Below are positions 27,631-36,420 of a stretch of DNA of 64,000 nucleotides, piece after piece (the stretch's first letter is position 1; every line of letters starts with the position of its first letter). Origin of the DNA: Halosolutus halophilus (lineage in GTDB: Archaea; Halobacteriota; Halobacteria; Halobacteriales; Natrialbaceae). Made by a program: the position numbers and the translations under genes. The stretch spans positions 2,914,001 to 2,978,000 of the forward strand of contig NZ_CP094974.1 of the NCBI RefSeq assembly GCF_022869805.1, written 5' to 3'. A model generated the notes under the pieces. The model saw only the letters and a program-made list of their open reading frames with translations. It had not been told where the DNA came from and searched no databases.

Positions 27631-28485
27631 ATGCGATTCGAGGAGGAGAGCGCCGCGATCCGGGAGGCGTTTCCCGAGGCGTACGTCGACCTCGCCGTCG
27701 TCGTCACGGAGTTCGGCGGCGCGGCGGTCCTGATGATCGTCCTCGCCGTACTGTACTGGCTCACGCGCCGCCGCGAGACGGCGCTCGTCGTCAGCTACGC
27801 GGTGGCCGGCGTCGGCTTCATCCTCGTCCTCAAGACGCTCATCGGGCTCCCGCGACCGCCCGAAGACGTCTACCTGATCGCCTACGACGGCGACCCGTAC
27901 GGCTTTCCCAGCGGCCACGCGTTCGCCGCCGCCCTCGTCTACGGAGGCTTGCTGCTCGCCTTCGATCGGTCCCGGGACCCCGTCGCGGTCGCCGCCGCGG
28001 GCGTCGTGATCGCGCTCGTCTCGCTCTCGCGGGTCGTCCTCGGCGTTCACTACCTCGGTGACGTGATCGTCGGTGCGCTGGTCGGCCTCGGCTTTCTGCT
28101 CGCCGTCCACGGGTTCGTCGACGGTGATCCTCGCCGGGGGTTCGCGCTCGGCGCGCTCCTCGGGATTCCGGCCGTCCTCATCACCAACGGCGACCCCGAC
28201 GCCCTGGTCGCGCTCGGCGGGAGTCTCGGCGGCGTGGTCGCGTCGACGCGCCTCGAGTCCCTGCCCGCCCTTCGATCGCGCCTGGAAGGCGGCGTCCTCG
28301 TCACCGTCGGCGGCGCGGCAATCGGCGTCGGCGTCGCCATCGAGTCGATCGTCGGGACGCTCTTCTCGACCGTGGTCGCCCCCGCAGCGATCGTGGCCGT
28401 CAACGCCGTGCTCTTCGTCGCCATCCTCCTGGTGCCCGCCGCGGTCGGCCGCCTCGCGATCGGCTCCCTCGCCTCCTCGCGCTGA
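27631..28485 (+). CDS. PAP2-superfamily membrane phosphatase
   Basis: A 284-residue multi-span protein. The PAP2 signature is complete: KTLIGLPRPP (motif 1), PSGHA (motif 2, in GFPSGHAFAAALVYGG) and SRVVLGVHYLGDVIVG (motif 3, catalytic His). It has about eight hydrophobic helices; the last four extend beyond the usual six-helix core. It probably removes phosphate from a lipid or isoprenoid phosphate at the membrane. Start is ATG 27631 (MRFEEESAAI). Follows dna2 by about 130 bp; not clearly linked in function. Confidence 0.88.
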   Translation: MRFEEESAAIREAFPEAYVDLAVVVTEFGGAAVLMIVLAVLYWLTRRRETALVVSYAVAGVGFILVLKTLIGLPRPPEDVYLIAYDGDPYGFPSGHAFAAALVYGGLLLAFDRSRDPVAVAAAGVVIALVSLSRVVLGVHYLGDVIVGALVGLGFLLAVHGFVDGDPRRGFALGALLGIPAVLITNGDPDALVALGGSLGGVVASTRLESLPALRSRLEGGVLVTVGGAAIGVGVAIESIVGTLFSTVVAPAAIVAVNAVLFVAILLVPAAVGRLAIGSLASSR

Positions 28486-28553
28486 CCGATCGGCGTACGG
28501 CGTGGCGTCCCCGATCCGCTTCGACCCGGCCGGTCGATCGCCGAGGGCGGTGC

Positions 28554-28560
28554 TTTTTTT
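28554..28560 (+). terminator. T-run terminator after the PAP2 gene
   Basis: Seven consecutive T, the longest T-run noted nearby, lie 69 bp after the PAP2 stop and 22 bp before larA. Such U-tracts are sufficient for intrinsic termination in archaea. Confidence 0.5.
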
Positions 28561-28581
28561 CGTGGCCGGCGAATCTCGCCC

Positions 28582-29859
28582 ATGGAACTCCCCCTTGGGG
28601 ACGGGACGATCGATCCCCGACTGGATCGCTGTGACGTGACGATCGCCCGACCGGCGGGCGGCGAGACCGTCGACGTCCGGGCGGCAGCCGAACGGGCACT
28701 TGACGACCCGCTCGGCCCGCCGCTCGCCGATCGCGTCGATCCGGACGACGAGATCGCGATCGTCGTCACCGACGTCACGCGCAAAGCCCCGGACGACGTG
28801 TTACTGGACGTCTTGCTCGATCGACTGGCGGAGATCGGCGTCGCCCGCGAGCAGGTCAGGGTCGTGATCGGCCTGGGACTCCACCGGCCGATGACCGACG
28901 CGGAGATCGAGGCGATGCTCGGACCCCACGCCGATCTGGCGGTAAACCACGACCCCGAGTCGGTGGTCGAGGTTGGAACCGTCAGCGAGGCGCCACGCGC
29001 CTCGGAAGTGGCGAGCGGCGAAGCCGCGAGCGACGCCGACGTCCCCGTCGAGATCGGCGAATCGGTCGCGAACGCGGATTCGGTGCTCTCGACCGGGGTC
29101 GTCGAACCCCACCAGTACGCCGGCTTCAGCGGCGGCGCGAAGACCGTCGTCATCGGCGCGGGCAGCGAATCGCTGATCCGGTACACGCACGGCCCCGAGA
29201 TGCTGGCCCGCGACGGCGTTCGCCTCGGGCGTGTGGAGGGCAACCCGTTCCGGGAGACGGTCGACGAGGCGGGCGACCTCGCCGGCGTCGACCTCTCGCT
29301 CAACCTCACCCACGGCCCCGCGGGCGTGCTCGGCGTCCGCGCCGGCGACGGGCGACGGGTCGTGTCTGAACTCGCGTCGATCGCCCGCGACGCGCTGTCG
29401 GTCCCGATCGATCGCGAGTTCGACGCCGTCGTCTGCGGCGTCGGCGCGCCCAAGGACGCGAACCTCTACCAGGCGACGCGGGGCGCGACCTACGTCGCGC
29501 TGGGCGATCGGAACCCGCTCCGCGACGGCGGGCGACTGGTCGTTCCGGCCGCGCTTCCCGAAGGGGCCGGCGACGGGACGGGAGAGCGGCGGTTCGCCCG
29601 GCGACTGCGCGAGGCCGACGACGCCGAATCGCTGTACGAGACGATGCGGGAGGGGTACGAACCCGGCGCGCAACGAGCGTTCGTCGTGGCCCGCGTGCTC
29701 CGCGACCACGACCTCTACGTGACCAACAGCGACGCACCGGCGATCGTCGAGGCGTGTCTCATGCACGCCGCCGACGACGTGTCGGACGCGATCGAACCGG
29801 GCAGCGAGGTGCTCGTCGTGCCGGACGCGCTGAACACGCTGCTCGTCGACGCGAACTGA
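28582..29859 (+). CDS. larA: LarA-type nickel-pincer racemase/epimerase
   Basis: A 425-residue LarA (DUF2088) protein. The ligands that hold the nickel-pincer cofactor and act in catalysis in Lactobacillus LarA correspond to H101 (GLGLHRPMT), H177 (EPHQYAGFSGG), K187 (GGAKTVV) and H203 (YTHGPEM). Spacing H-to-K (10) and H-to-H (26) is exactly as in the reference. The first interval is 76 instead of 66, and the palindromic insert at residues about 134-151 falls in it. Substrate may be lactate or another 2-hydroxy acid. No LarB/C/E cofactor genes are adjacent. Confidence 0.88.
   Translation: MELPLGDGTIDPRLDRCDVTIARPAGGETVDVRAAAERALDDPLGPPLADRVDPDDEIAIVVTDVTRKAPDDVLLDVLLDRLAEIGVAREQVRVVIGLGLHRPMTDAEIEAMLGPHADLAVNHDPESVVEVGTVSEAPRASEVASGEAASDADVPVEIGESVANADSVLSTGVVEPHQYAGFSGGAKTVVIGAGSESLIRYTHGPEMLARDGVRLGRVEGNPFRETVDEAGDLAGVDLSLNLTHGPAGVLGVRAGDGRRVVSELASIARDALSVPIDREFDAVVCGVGAPKDANLYQATRGATYVALGDRNPLRDGGRLVVPAALPEGAGDGTGERRFARRLREADDAESLYETMREGYEPGAQRAFVVARVLRDHDLYVTNSDAPAIVEACLMHAADDVSDAIEPGSEVLVVPDALNTLLVDAN
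28986..29027. repeat. In-frame double-hairpin palindromic insert in larA
   Basis: Hairpin 1 has 8-bp arms CGAGGCGC (28986-28993) and GCGCCTCG (28997-29004) around CAC. Ten bases later, hairpin 2 has 5-bp arms GCGGC and GCCGC around GAA (29015-29027). It encodes SEAPRASEVASGEAASD, similar in pattern to the dna2 insert (S-E-x-x-R ... G-E). Confidence 0.65.
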
Positions 29860-29868
29860 CGGACGTCA

Positions 29869-30066
29869 TTACGCCGAGGAGTAGTCCACCTTACCCTCGT
29901 CCTCGCTCATCCGCACCCAGTAGACCCGGGTGTACGGCAGGTGGATGAAGCTCTCGTCCTCGAGTTTGATCCGGAGTCCCTGTACCTTTCCGGAGTCGGT
30001 AATGTTCTCGGCGTCGACCGTCTTCTCGGCCGTTCCGTCCGGCCTCTCGTATGCGATCGTCGCCAT
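29869..30066 (-). CDS. Small conserved-looking haloarchaeal protein
   Basis: A 65-residue protein, MATIAYERPDGTAEKTVDAE followed by a beta-rich core (QGLRIKLEDESFIHLPYTRV) and YWVRMSEDEGK. Fully acidic and compact, with no membrane segment or cysteine. Convergent with larA, 9 bp between the stops. Function unknown, but composition and codon use strongly support a real gene. Confidence 0.75.
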   Translation of the reverse strand: MATIAYERPDGTAEKTVDAENITDSGKVQGLRIKLEDESFIHLPYTRVYWVRMSEDEGKVDYSSA

Positions 30067-30220
30067 ACCGCTAGCGATCCTCCCACGTCAATAAGTGGCA
30101 GGCACGCGCATTCGGGCACCGTAGTCCGTTTTCGTCGTGAGAGGAGACGAGCGACCGGCGTCGGTGGATCGTCCCGATCGCGGCCGAGGCTATATCCGAC
30201 GGGCGACGGTGACTGGGCGT

Positions 30221-31036
30221 ATGGTCACCTACGATCGAGACGGGCCAGTCGCGGTGATTTCCATCGATCGGCCCGGGGCGAAACACGCGATCGATCGCGA
30301 GACGGCAGTCGAACTCGGCGACGCCTGGCGGCGGTTCGACGACGACGAGGACGCCCTCGTCGGCGTGTTGACCGGGGACGAGGGGACGTTCTCGGCCGGG
30401 GCCGACCTGAAGCAGATGGACCTCGAGGACGGGGACGACGGCTGGCTCGGCTTCACCCGGTTACGAGTCGGAAAACCGACGATCGCCGCCGTCGAGGGCC
30501 ACTGCGTCGCCGGCGGCCTCGAGATGGCGCTGTGGTGTGACCTCCGGGTCGCCGGCGAGGGGGCGACGTTCGGCTGTTTCGAGCGGCGGTTCGGCGTCCC
30601 GCTGGTCGACGGCGGGACGCAGCGACTGCCGCGGATCGTCGGCCAGGGACGGGCCCTCGAGATGATCCTCACCGGCCGGCCCGTCGACGCGGGCGAGGCG
30701 CGGGAGTGGGGCCTGGTCAACCGGGTCGTCGACGACGGCGCGGCCCTCGAGACGGCGATCGAACTGGGGAAGACGATCGCGGAGTTCCCCCAGACGACCG
30801 TGCGAACGGACCGGGCGGCGCTGTACGAGGGACTCGGTGAACCGATCGAGAAGGGGTTACAGATCGAAGCCTGGCACGGCCGCCGCGCGCTGGAAACGGC
30901 GTTCGAGGGTGCCGATCGGTTCGCCGCCGGCGAGGGACGACACGGCGAGGGGATCGACGACCCCGCCGATCGGCAGGGCAAACGGAGTGACGACCCCGCC
31001 GATCCTGTCGATCGGCGGGGAGGGGACGACGGGTAG
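30221..31036 (+). CDS. Enoyl-CoA hydratase/isomerase (crotonase family)
   Basis: A 271-residue crotonase. The oxyanion-hole segment is TFSAGADLKQM; GGLEMALWCDL and GCFERRFGVP place the two catalytic glutamates at E101 and E121, with exactly the 20-residue spacing of the hydratase pair. GGTQRLPRIVG follows as in the family. So hydration or dehydration of an enoyl-CoA is likely; the substrate is unknown. The last 25 residues are an Asp/Arg-rich tail containing an 11-bp hairpin in the DNA. Start ATG 30221 (MVTYDRDGPVAV). Confidence 0.88.
   Translation: MVTYDRDGPVAVISIDRPGAKHAIDRETAVELGDAWRRFDDDEDALVGVLTGDEGTFSAGADLKQMDLEDGDDGWLGFTRLRVGKPTIAAVEGHCVAGGLEMALWCDLRVAGEGATFGCFERRFGVPLVDGGTQRLPRIVGQGRALEMILTGRPVDAGEAREWGLVNRVVDDGAALETAIELGKTIAEFPQTTVRTDRAALYEGLGEPIEKGLQIEAWHGRRALETAFEGADRFAAGEGRHGEGIDDPADRQGKRSDDPADPVDRRGGDDG
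30994..31020. repeat. Perfect 11-bp hairpin in the crotonase tail
   Basis: CCCCGCCGATC (30994-31004) pairs with GATCGGCGGGG (31010-31020) around CTGTC. It lies in the coding tail 13 bases before the stop. A copy of the left arm also starts about 35 bases upstream. It may help end transcription or reflect an insertion that created the tail. Confidence 0.6.
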
Positions 31037-31089
31037 CTCACGGCATCGGCCCGGCGGGGATTTACCGCCGCCGGCGTGGTGGGATCTGT

Positions 31090-32226
31090 ATGCTCGACCG
31101 CGTTCGACGACACGGGGGCCCCGTCGCCGTCTGGATCGTCGTCGCCATCGCACTCGTCTCGATCGCGACCGGCATCCTCTCGATCCCGACCGAACCGGCC
31201 GTCGCTGCGACCGGCGCGCTCGGAACGATTCAGGCCGCCGCCGAGTTCAGCGGGACCGTCCTCGGGTTCACGCTGTTGGTCGCCGCCTGGGGAATGCGCC
31301 GCGGCTTCCGACTCGCCTACGTCGCAGCGACGATACTCGTCGCGCTCGCGGCCGCACACGGCGTCGCCCAGTTCCGGCCGCTGTCGATCCCGCTCGTCGT
31401 CACTGCGATCGCCGGTCTCGTCGTTCTCCTGGTCACGAGCGATCGGTTCACCCGATCGAGTTCGCTGACGCCGACGCAACTCGGGAGTTTGGTCTCGATC
31501 GTCGGCGTCTTCTGTTACGGCACGGTCGGCGCGTACGTGCTGCGCGGCGAGTTCGACGGTCTCCACACCGTCGCCGACGCCGTCTACTTCACCCTCGTGA
31601 CCGCAACCACGGTCGGCTACGGCGACGTTCACGCGGCGAGCGAGGGGGCTCGCCTGTTCGCCACCTCGCTGGTCCTGCTCGGACCGGCGACGGTCGCGGT
31701 CGCAGCCGGTAGCCTGTTCGGGCCGATGCTCGATCGCCGCCTCTCGCGGACCGGGAGACGGGTGGAGACCGCCGCCGATCCGGATCGGCTCAGAATAGTC
31801 GTCCTCGGCTACGACGAGCGGACGGCCCCCATCGTCGACGAACTCGCGACCGGGGCCGCGTCGATCCGGGTCGTGACGACCGACGGCGAATCGGTCGCGA
31901 CGCTCGAGGAACAGGCCGTCGACGTGATCGTCGGCGATCCGACCGACGGGGCCACGCTCGATCGCGCGGGAATCGACGACGCCGACGTCGTCCTCGCCGC
32001 GACGAGCGACGCGGCCAGCAACAGCTACGCCGTGCTGACCGCGCGGGACGTCACGGACGCCCGGATCGTCGCGTTCGCGGATCGCGGGACGACCGACGCG
32101 ATCGAGCGCGCCGGGGCAGACGTCGCCATCGCGCCGGAACAGGTCCTCGCGAGTGCGACGATCGAGGCGGCACTCGGGACGTCCACTCGTCAGTCGGCCG
32201 CGTCCGCCGCCGCCCACAGCGGATAG
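31090..32226 (+). CDS. Potassium-channel-like protein with TrkA-N domain
   Basis: A 378-residue protein. The N-terminal half has about six hydrophobic helices. The selectivity filter TVGYGD is near residue 175, inside a pore loop (VYFTLVTATTVGYGDVHA). After the last helix, a cytoplasmic TrkA-N (RCK) Rossmann domain follows (LRIVVLGYDERTAPIVDEL; LDRAGIDDADVVLAATSDAA). The classic GxGxxG is degenerate (GYDERT), so NAD binding is uncertain. It should gate K+ flow, important in high salt. Its last 37 bases overlap the convergent gene. Confidence 0.85.
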   Translation: MLDRVRRHGGPVAVWIVVAIALVSIATGILSIPTEPAVAATGALGTIQAAAEFSGTVLGFTLLVAAWGMRRGFRLAYVAATILVALAAAHGVAQFRPLSIPLVVTAIAGLVVLLVTSDRFTRSSSLTPTQLGSLVSIVGVFCYGTVGAYVLRGEFDGLHTVADAVYFTLVTATTVGYGDVHAASEGARLFATSLVLLGPATVAVAAGSLFGPMLDRRLSRTGRRVETAADPDRLRIVVLGYDERTAPIVDELATGAASIRVVTTDGESVATLEEQAVDVIVGDPTDGATLDRAGIDDADVVLAATSDAASNSYAVLTARDVTDARIVAFADRGTTDAIERAGADVAIAPEQVLASATIEAALGTSTRQSAASAAAHSG

Positions 32227-33179
32227 AGGTCGTCTTCGACCGGGCCGACGATCGATTCCCCGTCGAGGACGAGTTCCGGATCTCCCGCCCGGACGGTGCC
32301 GATCTCGGCGGCCTCGATTCCGGCGTCCGCGAGTGCGTCGATCGCCTCCGCGATCGAGTCGTGCGGAACGGCCGCGAGCAACCCGCCGGAGCCGAAGATA
32401 CGGAGCGGGTCGACCTCGGCAGCCTCGCAGAGCCGTTCCGTTTCCGCCCTGATCGGCACGGCTTCCCGGTCCACCTCGAGGCGAACCTCCGAGGCGCGCG
32501 CGAGTTCCAGCAGGCCGGCCGCGACGCCGCCCTCCGTGGGATCGTGCATGGCCGTCGCGTACTCGCGGACGACGCGAGCGTCCGGGACGACGCTGATCTC
32601 CTCGAGGAACGCTTCGGCCCGTTCGCGGGTCGCCGCGTCCACGTCGAGGTCGTCGCCGAAGTCGGCCGCGAGGATCGCAGTCCCCTCGATACCGGCGGCC
32701 GTAGTCAGGAGGACCCGATCGCCGGGTTCGGCGCCGCCGGTCGGCACGAACGCGTCGGTCGCACCCATCGCGGTCAGCGAGAGCAGCGGCCGATCGAGTT
32801 GATCGACGTACTCCGTGTGCCCGCCGACGATCGAGGCTCCGACGTCGCTGGCGGCCGCGTCCAGATCGTCGGTGATCGTCTCGAGTGGCGCGTCCGCGTC
32901 CGGGAGCAGGATGACGACCGTGAGCCAGCGGGGATCGGCACCCGACGCGGCGACGTCGTTGCAGGCGACGGCGACGCCGAGCGTGCCGACCCCCTCCGCC
33001 GCGAGCGAGATCGGGTCGGAACTGACGACGAGCGTGTTCGACCCGTCGCCGGGCCAGTCGATCGCGGCGGCGTCTTCCCCGTACGCTGGCCCCAGTCGAA
33101 CCGTCTCGTCGTCCGCGGCGCTCCCCGTCCGATCGAACACGTGCGCGAGCAAGTCGTCCGGGCCGACCTTCCCAGGCAT
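32190..33179 (-). CDS. AIR synthase/HypE-related protein
   Basis: A 329-residue protein of the PurM/HypE/ThiL superfamily. N-terminal GEDAAAID and the ATP-site loop GGHTEYVD, and the C-terminal glycine-rich region (MHDPTEGGVAAGLLELA; FGSGGLLAAVP), match the archaeal HypE-related branch (COG1973). No Hyp or thiamine gene is adjacent, so the substrate is unknown. The 3' end overlaps the convergent K+ channel gene by 37 bases, with both stops intact. Confidence 0.8.
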   Translation of the reverse strand: MPGKVGPDDLLAHVFDRTGSAADDETVRLGPAYGEDAAAIDWPGDGSNTLVVSSDPISLAAEGVGTLGVAVACNDVAASGADPRWLTVVILLPDADAPLETITDDLDAAASDVGASIVGGHTEYVDQLDRPLLSLTAMGATDAFVPTGGAEPGDRVLLTTAAGIEGTAILAADFGDDLDVDAATRERAEAFLEEISVVPDARVVREYATAMHDPTEGGVAAGLLELARASEVRLEVDREAVPIRAETERLCEAAEVDPLRIFGSGGLLAAVPHDSIAEAIDALADAGIEAAEIGTVRAGDPELVLDGESIVGPVEDDLYPLWAAADAAD

Positions 33180-33254
33180 ACGACGAACTGGGACGATCTG
33201 CGGTTTGTAGCTGTCGGAGGCGTCCGTAGAAGAGTGGTCGTCGGGAAACCGGCG

Positions 33255-34259
33255 TCAGGACGCGTCCGGAGCCAGCGCGTTCATCGTCGCGTCGATCTCG
33301 TCTTCGTCGGCACCGCGCGGGAAACTGACGGCGATCGCGTCGATTCCGTCGACGGCCGCGTACCGTTCGAGTCCCTCGCGAGCGGTCTCGGGGTCGCCCG
33401 CGGCACAGAGGTCGTCGAGCAGGTCGTCGCCGAGCAACGCGAGTGCGCGCTCGCGCTCGCCCTCCTGCCAGGCGTCGTGGATCTCTTCGGCGACGTCGTA
33501 TCCCTGCCGGACGAGTGCGTCGCGGTAGAACGTTCCCATCCCGCCGACGTAGAAGGCGACGTGCTGGCGCGCGAGGTCCCGAGCCCGATCGGCGTCGTCG
33601 AGCGCACAGCAGGTGACGCCGGCGGTGACGGTCACGTCGTCGGGATCGCGATCGGCGAGTTCGGCGCCGCGTTCGACGTCGTCGAGTCGCTCCGCGACGC
33701 CGTCGGGGGTGAGCATGATCCCGTGCCAGCCGTCGGCGAATCGACCGGCGAGTTCGACGGCCTTGGGACCCATCCCCGTGACCTCGATCGGCGGCGCGGG
33801 GTCGGGCGGGTCACAGCGGAGGCGGAACCCGGAGAGGTCGAAGTCGTCGCCGTCGTACTCGACGCGGCTACCCGAGAGCACCTGCCGGACGATCTCGACG
33901 GTCTCGCGGGTTCGCCTGAGCGGGTTGCCGTACGCCATCCCGTGCCAGTTCTCGACGACGACCGGACCGCTCGGGCCGAGACCGAGGCGGAATCGCCCGT
34001 CCGAGGCCTCCTGTAACGTCGCGGCCGTCTGGCCGAGCAGCGCCGGCGACCGGGAGTACGTGTTGAGGATGCTGGACCCGATCTCGATCGAGTCGGTCCG
34101 TTCGGCCATCGCCGTCAGGACGGTGACGGCGTCCCGACCCCACGTCTCGGGGAGCCACGCGCAGTCGTAGCCGCCCGCTTCGGCGCGCCGGGCGTAGTCG
34201 ACGAGCGAGTCGACCGTCGGCTGGGCCGCGACCGGGAGGTGGACGTCTCGATCGGTCAT
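33255..34259 (-). CDS. LLM-class (F420-type) oxidoreductase
   Basis: A 334-residue luciferase-like TIM-barrel protein. Family marks are an N-terminal barrel strand pair (AGGYDCAWLPETWGRDAVTV), GSSILNTYSRSPALLGQTAA and RFRLGLGPSGPVVVENWHG. This matches the haloarchaeal F420-dependent group (NP1902A type), so F420 is the likely cofactor by family. ATG 34259 overlaps the SDR stop by four bases (ATGA), so SDR and LLM proteins are made together, probably acting on the same or consecutive intermediates. Confidence 0.85.
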   Translation of the reverse strand: MTDRDVHLPVAAQPTVDSLVDYARRAEAGGYDCAWLPETWGRDAVTVLTAMAERTDSIEIGSSILNTYSRSPALLGQTAATLQEASDGRFRLGLGPSGPVVVENWHGMAYGNPLRRTRETVEIVRQVLSGSRVEYDGDDFDLSGFRLRCDPPDPAPPIEVTGMGPKAVELAGRFADGWHGIMLTPDGVAERLDDVERGAELADRDPDDVTVTAGVTCCALDDADRARDLARQHVAFYVGGMGTFYRDALVRQGYDVAEEIHDAWQEGERERALALLGDDLLDDLCAAGDPETAREGLERYAAVDGIDAIAVSFPRGADEDEIDATMNALAPDAS

Positions 34260-35032
34260 ACCTCCGGGGACTCCTCGATCCGGGGCACGCCCTGTGCAGT
34301 GATCGTCTCGCCGACGATGTACGAGGAGGCCGGACTCGCGAGGAACTGCGCCAGGTCGGCGATCTCCTCGACGGTGCCCATCCGGCGCTCGACCTCGGCC
34401 CGCTCGACCTCGTCGGCCGAGATGCCCATCTGGCTCTCGACGCCCTCGGTGGCGACGAACCCGGGCGCGATGCAGTTGACGCGGACGCCATCCGAGGCCC
34501 ACTCGTAGGAGAGCGTCGTCGTGAGGTTGACGATGGCCGCCTTGGCCGCCCCGTAGTGGCTCATGTACGGCGAGCCCTGCGTGCCGGCGACGCTCGCGAA
34601 GTTGATCACGATGCCGCCGTCCGCTTTGAGGTGGTCCGCGGCGGCCTGGGTACAGTTGTACGTGCCGTGGAGGTTGATGTCGACGATCGTCTTCCAGCCG
34701 TTCTCCGAGATGTCGTCGAAGTTGGCCATGAACGAGGCGCCGGCGTTGTTCACCAGCACGTCGAGGCCGCCGAACTCCTCGACGGTCGCCTCGACGAGCG
34801 CGTCGACCGCCTCGCGATCGGTCACGTCGCACTCGATCGCGAGCGCCTCCCCGGGACGGTCGCTCTCGGTGATCCGATCGGCGACGGGATCGACGTTCTC
34901 CTGTTCGCGCGAGCAGATGACGACGTCGACGCCGTCCGCGGCGAATCCCTCGGCGATCCCTTCTCCGATGCCGCTCGATGCGCCGGTCACGATGGCGACG
35001 TCGCCGTCGACGCCGAACTGGGCCGTACTCAC
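34256..35032 (-). CDS. SDR-family oxidoreductase
   Basis: A 258-residue short-chain dehydrogenase. Cofactor loop TGASSGIGEGIA, NNAG (LVNNAGASF), catalytic Ser in FASVAGTQGS, then Y-x3-K (YGAAK), all canonical. Loop SREQ after the second strand fits NADP(H) preference (inference). Start is GTG at 35032. It is upstream of and overlaps the LLM gene. A shared promoter element (AGCTAACAATGGTAAC) lies 31-46 bp upstream. In the Pseudomonas lva pathway an SDR also accompanies the kinase-dehydrogenase pair. Confidence 0.9.
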   Translation of the reverse strand: MSTAQFGVDGDVAIVTGASSGIGEGIAEGFAADGVDVVICSREQENVDPVADRITESDRPGEALAIECDVTDREAVDALVEATVEEFGGLDVLVNNAGASFMANFDDISENGWKTIVDINLHGTYNCTQAAADHLKADGGIVINFASVAGTQGSPYMSHYGAAKAAIVNLTTTLSYEWASDGVRVNCIAPGFVATEGVESQMGISADEVERAEVERRMGTVEEIADLAQFLASPASSYIVGETITAQGVPRIEESPEV

Positions 35033-35062
35033 GCGCGATCACCCGAAACTGCGGCAGATGCT

Positions 35063-35078
35063 GTTACCATTGTTAGCT
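35063..35078 (-). promoter_or_regulatory. Island element, copy 1 (upstream of SDR)
   Basis: On the minus strand the element reads AGCTAACAATGGTAAC, 31-46 bp upstream of the SDR start. Near-identical elements lie before the genes at 40310 and 45386 in the same orientation. Also, TGTTA occurs at 35071, 35101 and 35131, spaced exactly 30 bases apart, across the divergent region. Confidence 0.6.
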
Positions 35079-35235
35079 CCAACGGACAATATGCAGACAC
35101 TGTTAATAAAGATGGGTATGGATGCCGTATTGTTAAGTGCGTAGCTGACCAGGGTCAGCGATACGCACACGTAGGCGGCGGCCGAACGGGTCGTCCACGA
35201 GGACCGCAACCGAACGGCCGACTACGAGCAAACCC

Positions 35236-36420
35236 ATGACAGCAGACAATCCCGAGTACGGACCGGACAGACAGGCGGAGGTGTATCGTCGCGGCATGCT
35301 CGAGGGCGAGTCCCCCGAGTTCCCCGTCTCCTACGAGGATCTCGAGGAGCGCGCCCGCGAGGAACTCGACGAGGAAGCGTTCGCGTACGTCGCGGGCGGT
35401 GCGGGCTCAGAGTCGACCGTCGAGGCCAACGACAGGGCCTTCGACGAGTGGCAGATCGTCCCCCGGATACTGCGGGACGTCTCCGAGCGCGACCTGGGGA
35501 TCGAACTCTTCGGTCAGGAAGTCCCAGCGCCAGTCCTGCTCGCCCCGATCGGCGTCCAGTCGATCCTCCACGACGAGGCGGAACTGGCCGTCGCGCGCGC
35601 TGCCAGCGACCTCGACGTACCGATGATCTGTAGCTCCGTCTCGTCCTACACGTTGGAGGAGGTCGCGGACGAACTCGGCGACGGGCCCGACTGGTTCCAG
35701 CTCTACTGGAGCGCCGATCGGGACGTCGCCGCGAGCTTCCTCGAACGCGCGGAGGAGGCCGGCTACGACGCGATCGTCGTCACCCTCGACACGCCGAAGA
35801 TGGGGTGGCGCGAGCGCGACATCGAACTCGCTTACCTCCCCTTCCTCGCGGGCGAAGGCATCAGGAACTACTTCGAGGACGAGGCCTTCCGCGATCGGCT
35901 CGAGACCGACGATCCGTGGGCCGACCCCGAGGCCTCGCTGGAGTCGTTCATCGACTGCTTCGGCGACGCCTCGCTCACCTGGGACGACCTCGAATTCCTC
36001 CGCGAGCACACGGACCTGTCGATCGTCCTCAAGGGCGTGCTCCACCCCGAAGACGCCCGGAAGGCGGTCGAGCACGGGATGGACGGCGTCGTCGTCTCGA
36101 ACCACGGCGGGCGGCAGGTCGACGGCGCGATCCCGGCGCTCGAAGCGCTGCCGGAGGTCGTCGACGAGATCGGCGACGACGCCACCGTGCTGTTCGACAG
36201 CGGCATCCGCCGCGGGAGCGACGTCTTCCGCGCGGTCGCGCTCGGTGCGGATGCCGTGTTGCTCGGCCGGCCGTACGCGTACGGACTCGGCATCGGCGGC
36301 GAAGACGGCGTCCGGGCGGTCCTCGAGAACCTGCTCGCCGATCTCGACCTCACCGTCGGCCTCGCGGGCCGTGCGAGCGTCGACGAGGTCGATCGATCGA
36401 CGATCCGGAGGGGGGACTGA
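35236..36420 (+). CDS. FMN-dependent alpha-hydroxyacid oxidase/dehydrogenase
   Basis: A 394-residue FMN barrel of the L-lactate oxidase/glycolate oxidase family. FMN loop APIGVQSILHDEAEL, catalytic His-Gly-Gly-Arg in SNHGGRQVDG, and the phosphate site DSGIRRGSDVFRA with LLGRPYAYG. It oxidises a 2-hydroxy acid to a 2-oxo acid; the substrate may be lactate or a longer hydroxyacid. The gene is divergent from the SDR and shares its stop with the start of the HAD gene (TGATG), so those two form an operon. Confidence 0.9.
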   Translation: MTADNPEYGPDRQAEVYRRGMLEGESPEFPVSYEDLEERAREELDEEAFAYVAGGAGSESTVEANDRAFDEWQIVPRILRDVSERDLGIELFGQEVPAPVLLAPIGVQSILHDEAELAVARAASDLDVPMICSSVSSYTLEEVADELGDGPDWFQLYWSADRDVAASFLERAEEAGYDAIVVTLDTPKMGWRERDIELAYLPFLAGEGIRNYFEDEAFRDRLETDDPWADPEASLESFIDCFGDASLTWDDLEFLREHTDLSIVLKGVLHPEDARKAVEHGMDGVVVSNHGGRQVDGAIPALEALPEVVDEIGDDATVLFDSGIRRGSDVFRAVALGADAVLLGRPYAYGLGIGGEDGVRAVLENLLADLDLTVGLAGRASVDEVDRSTIRRGD

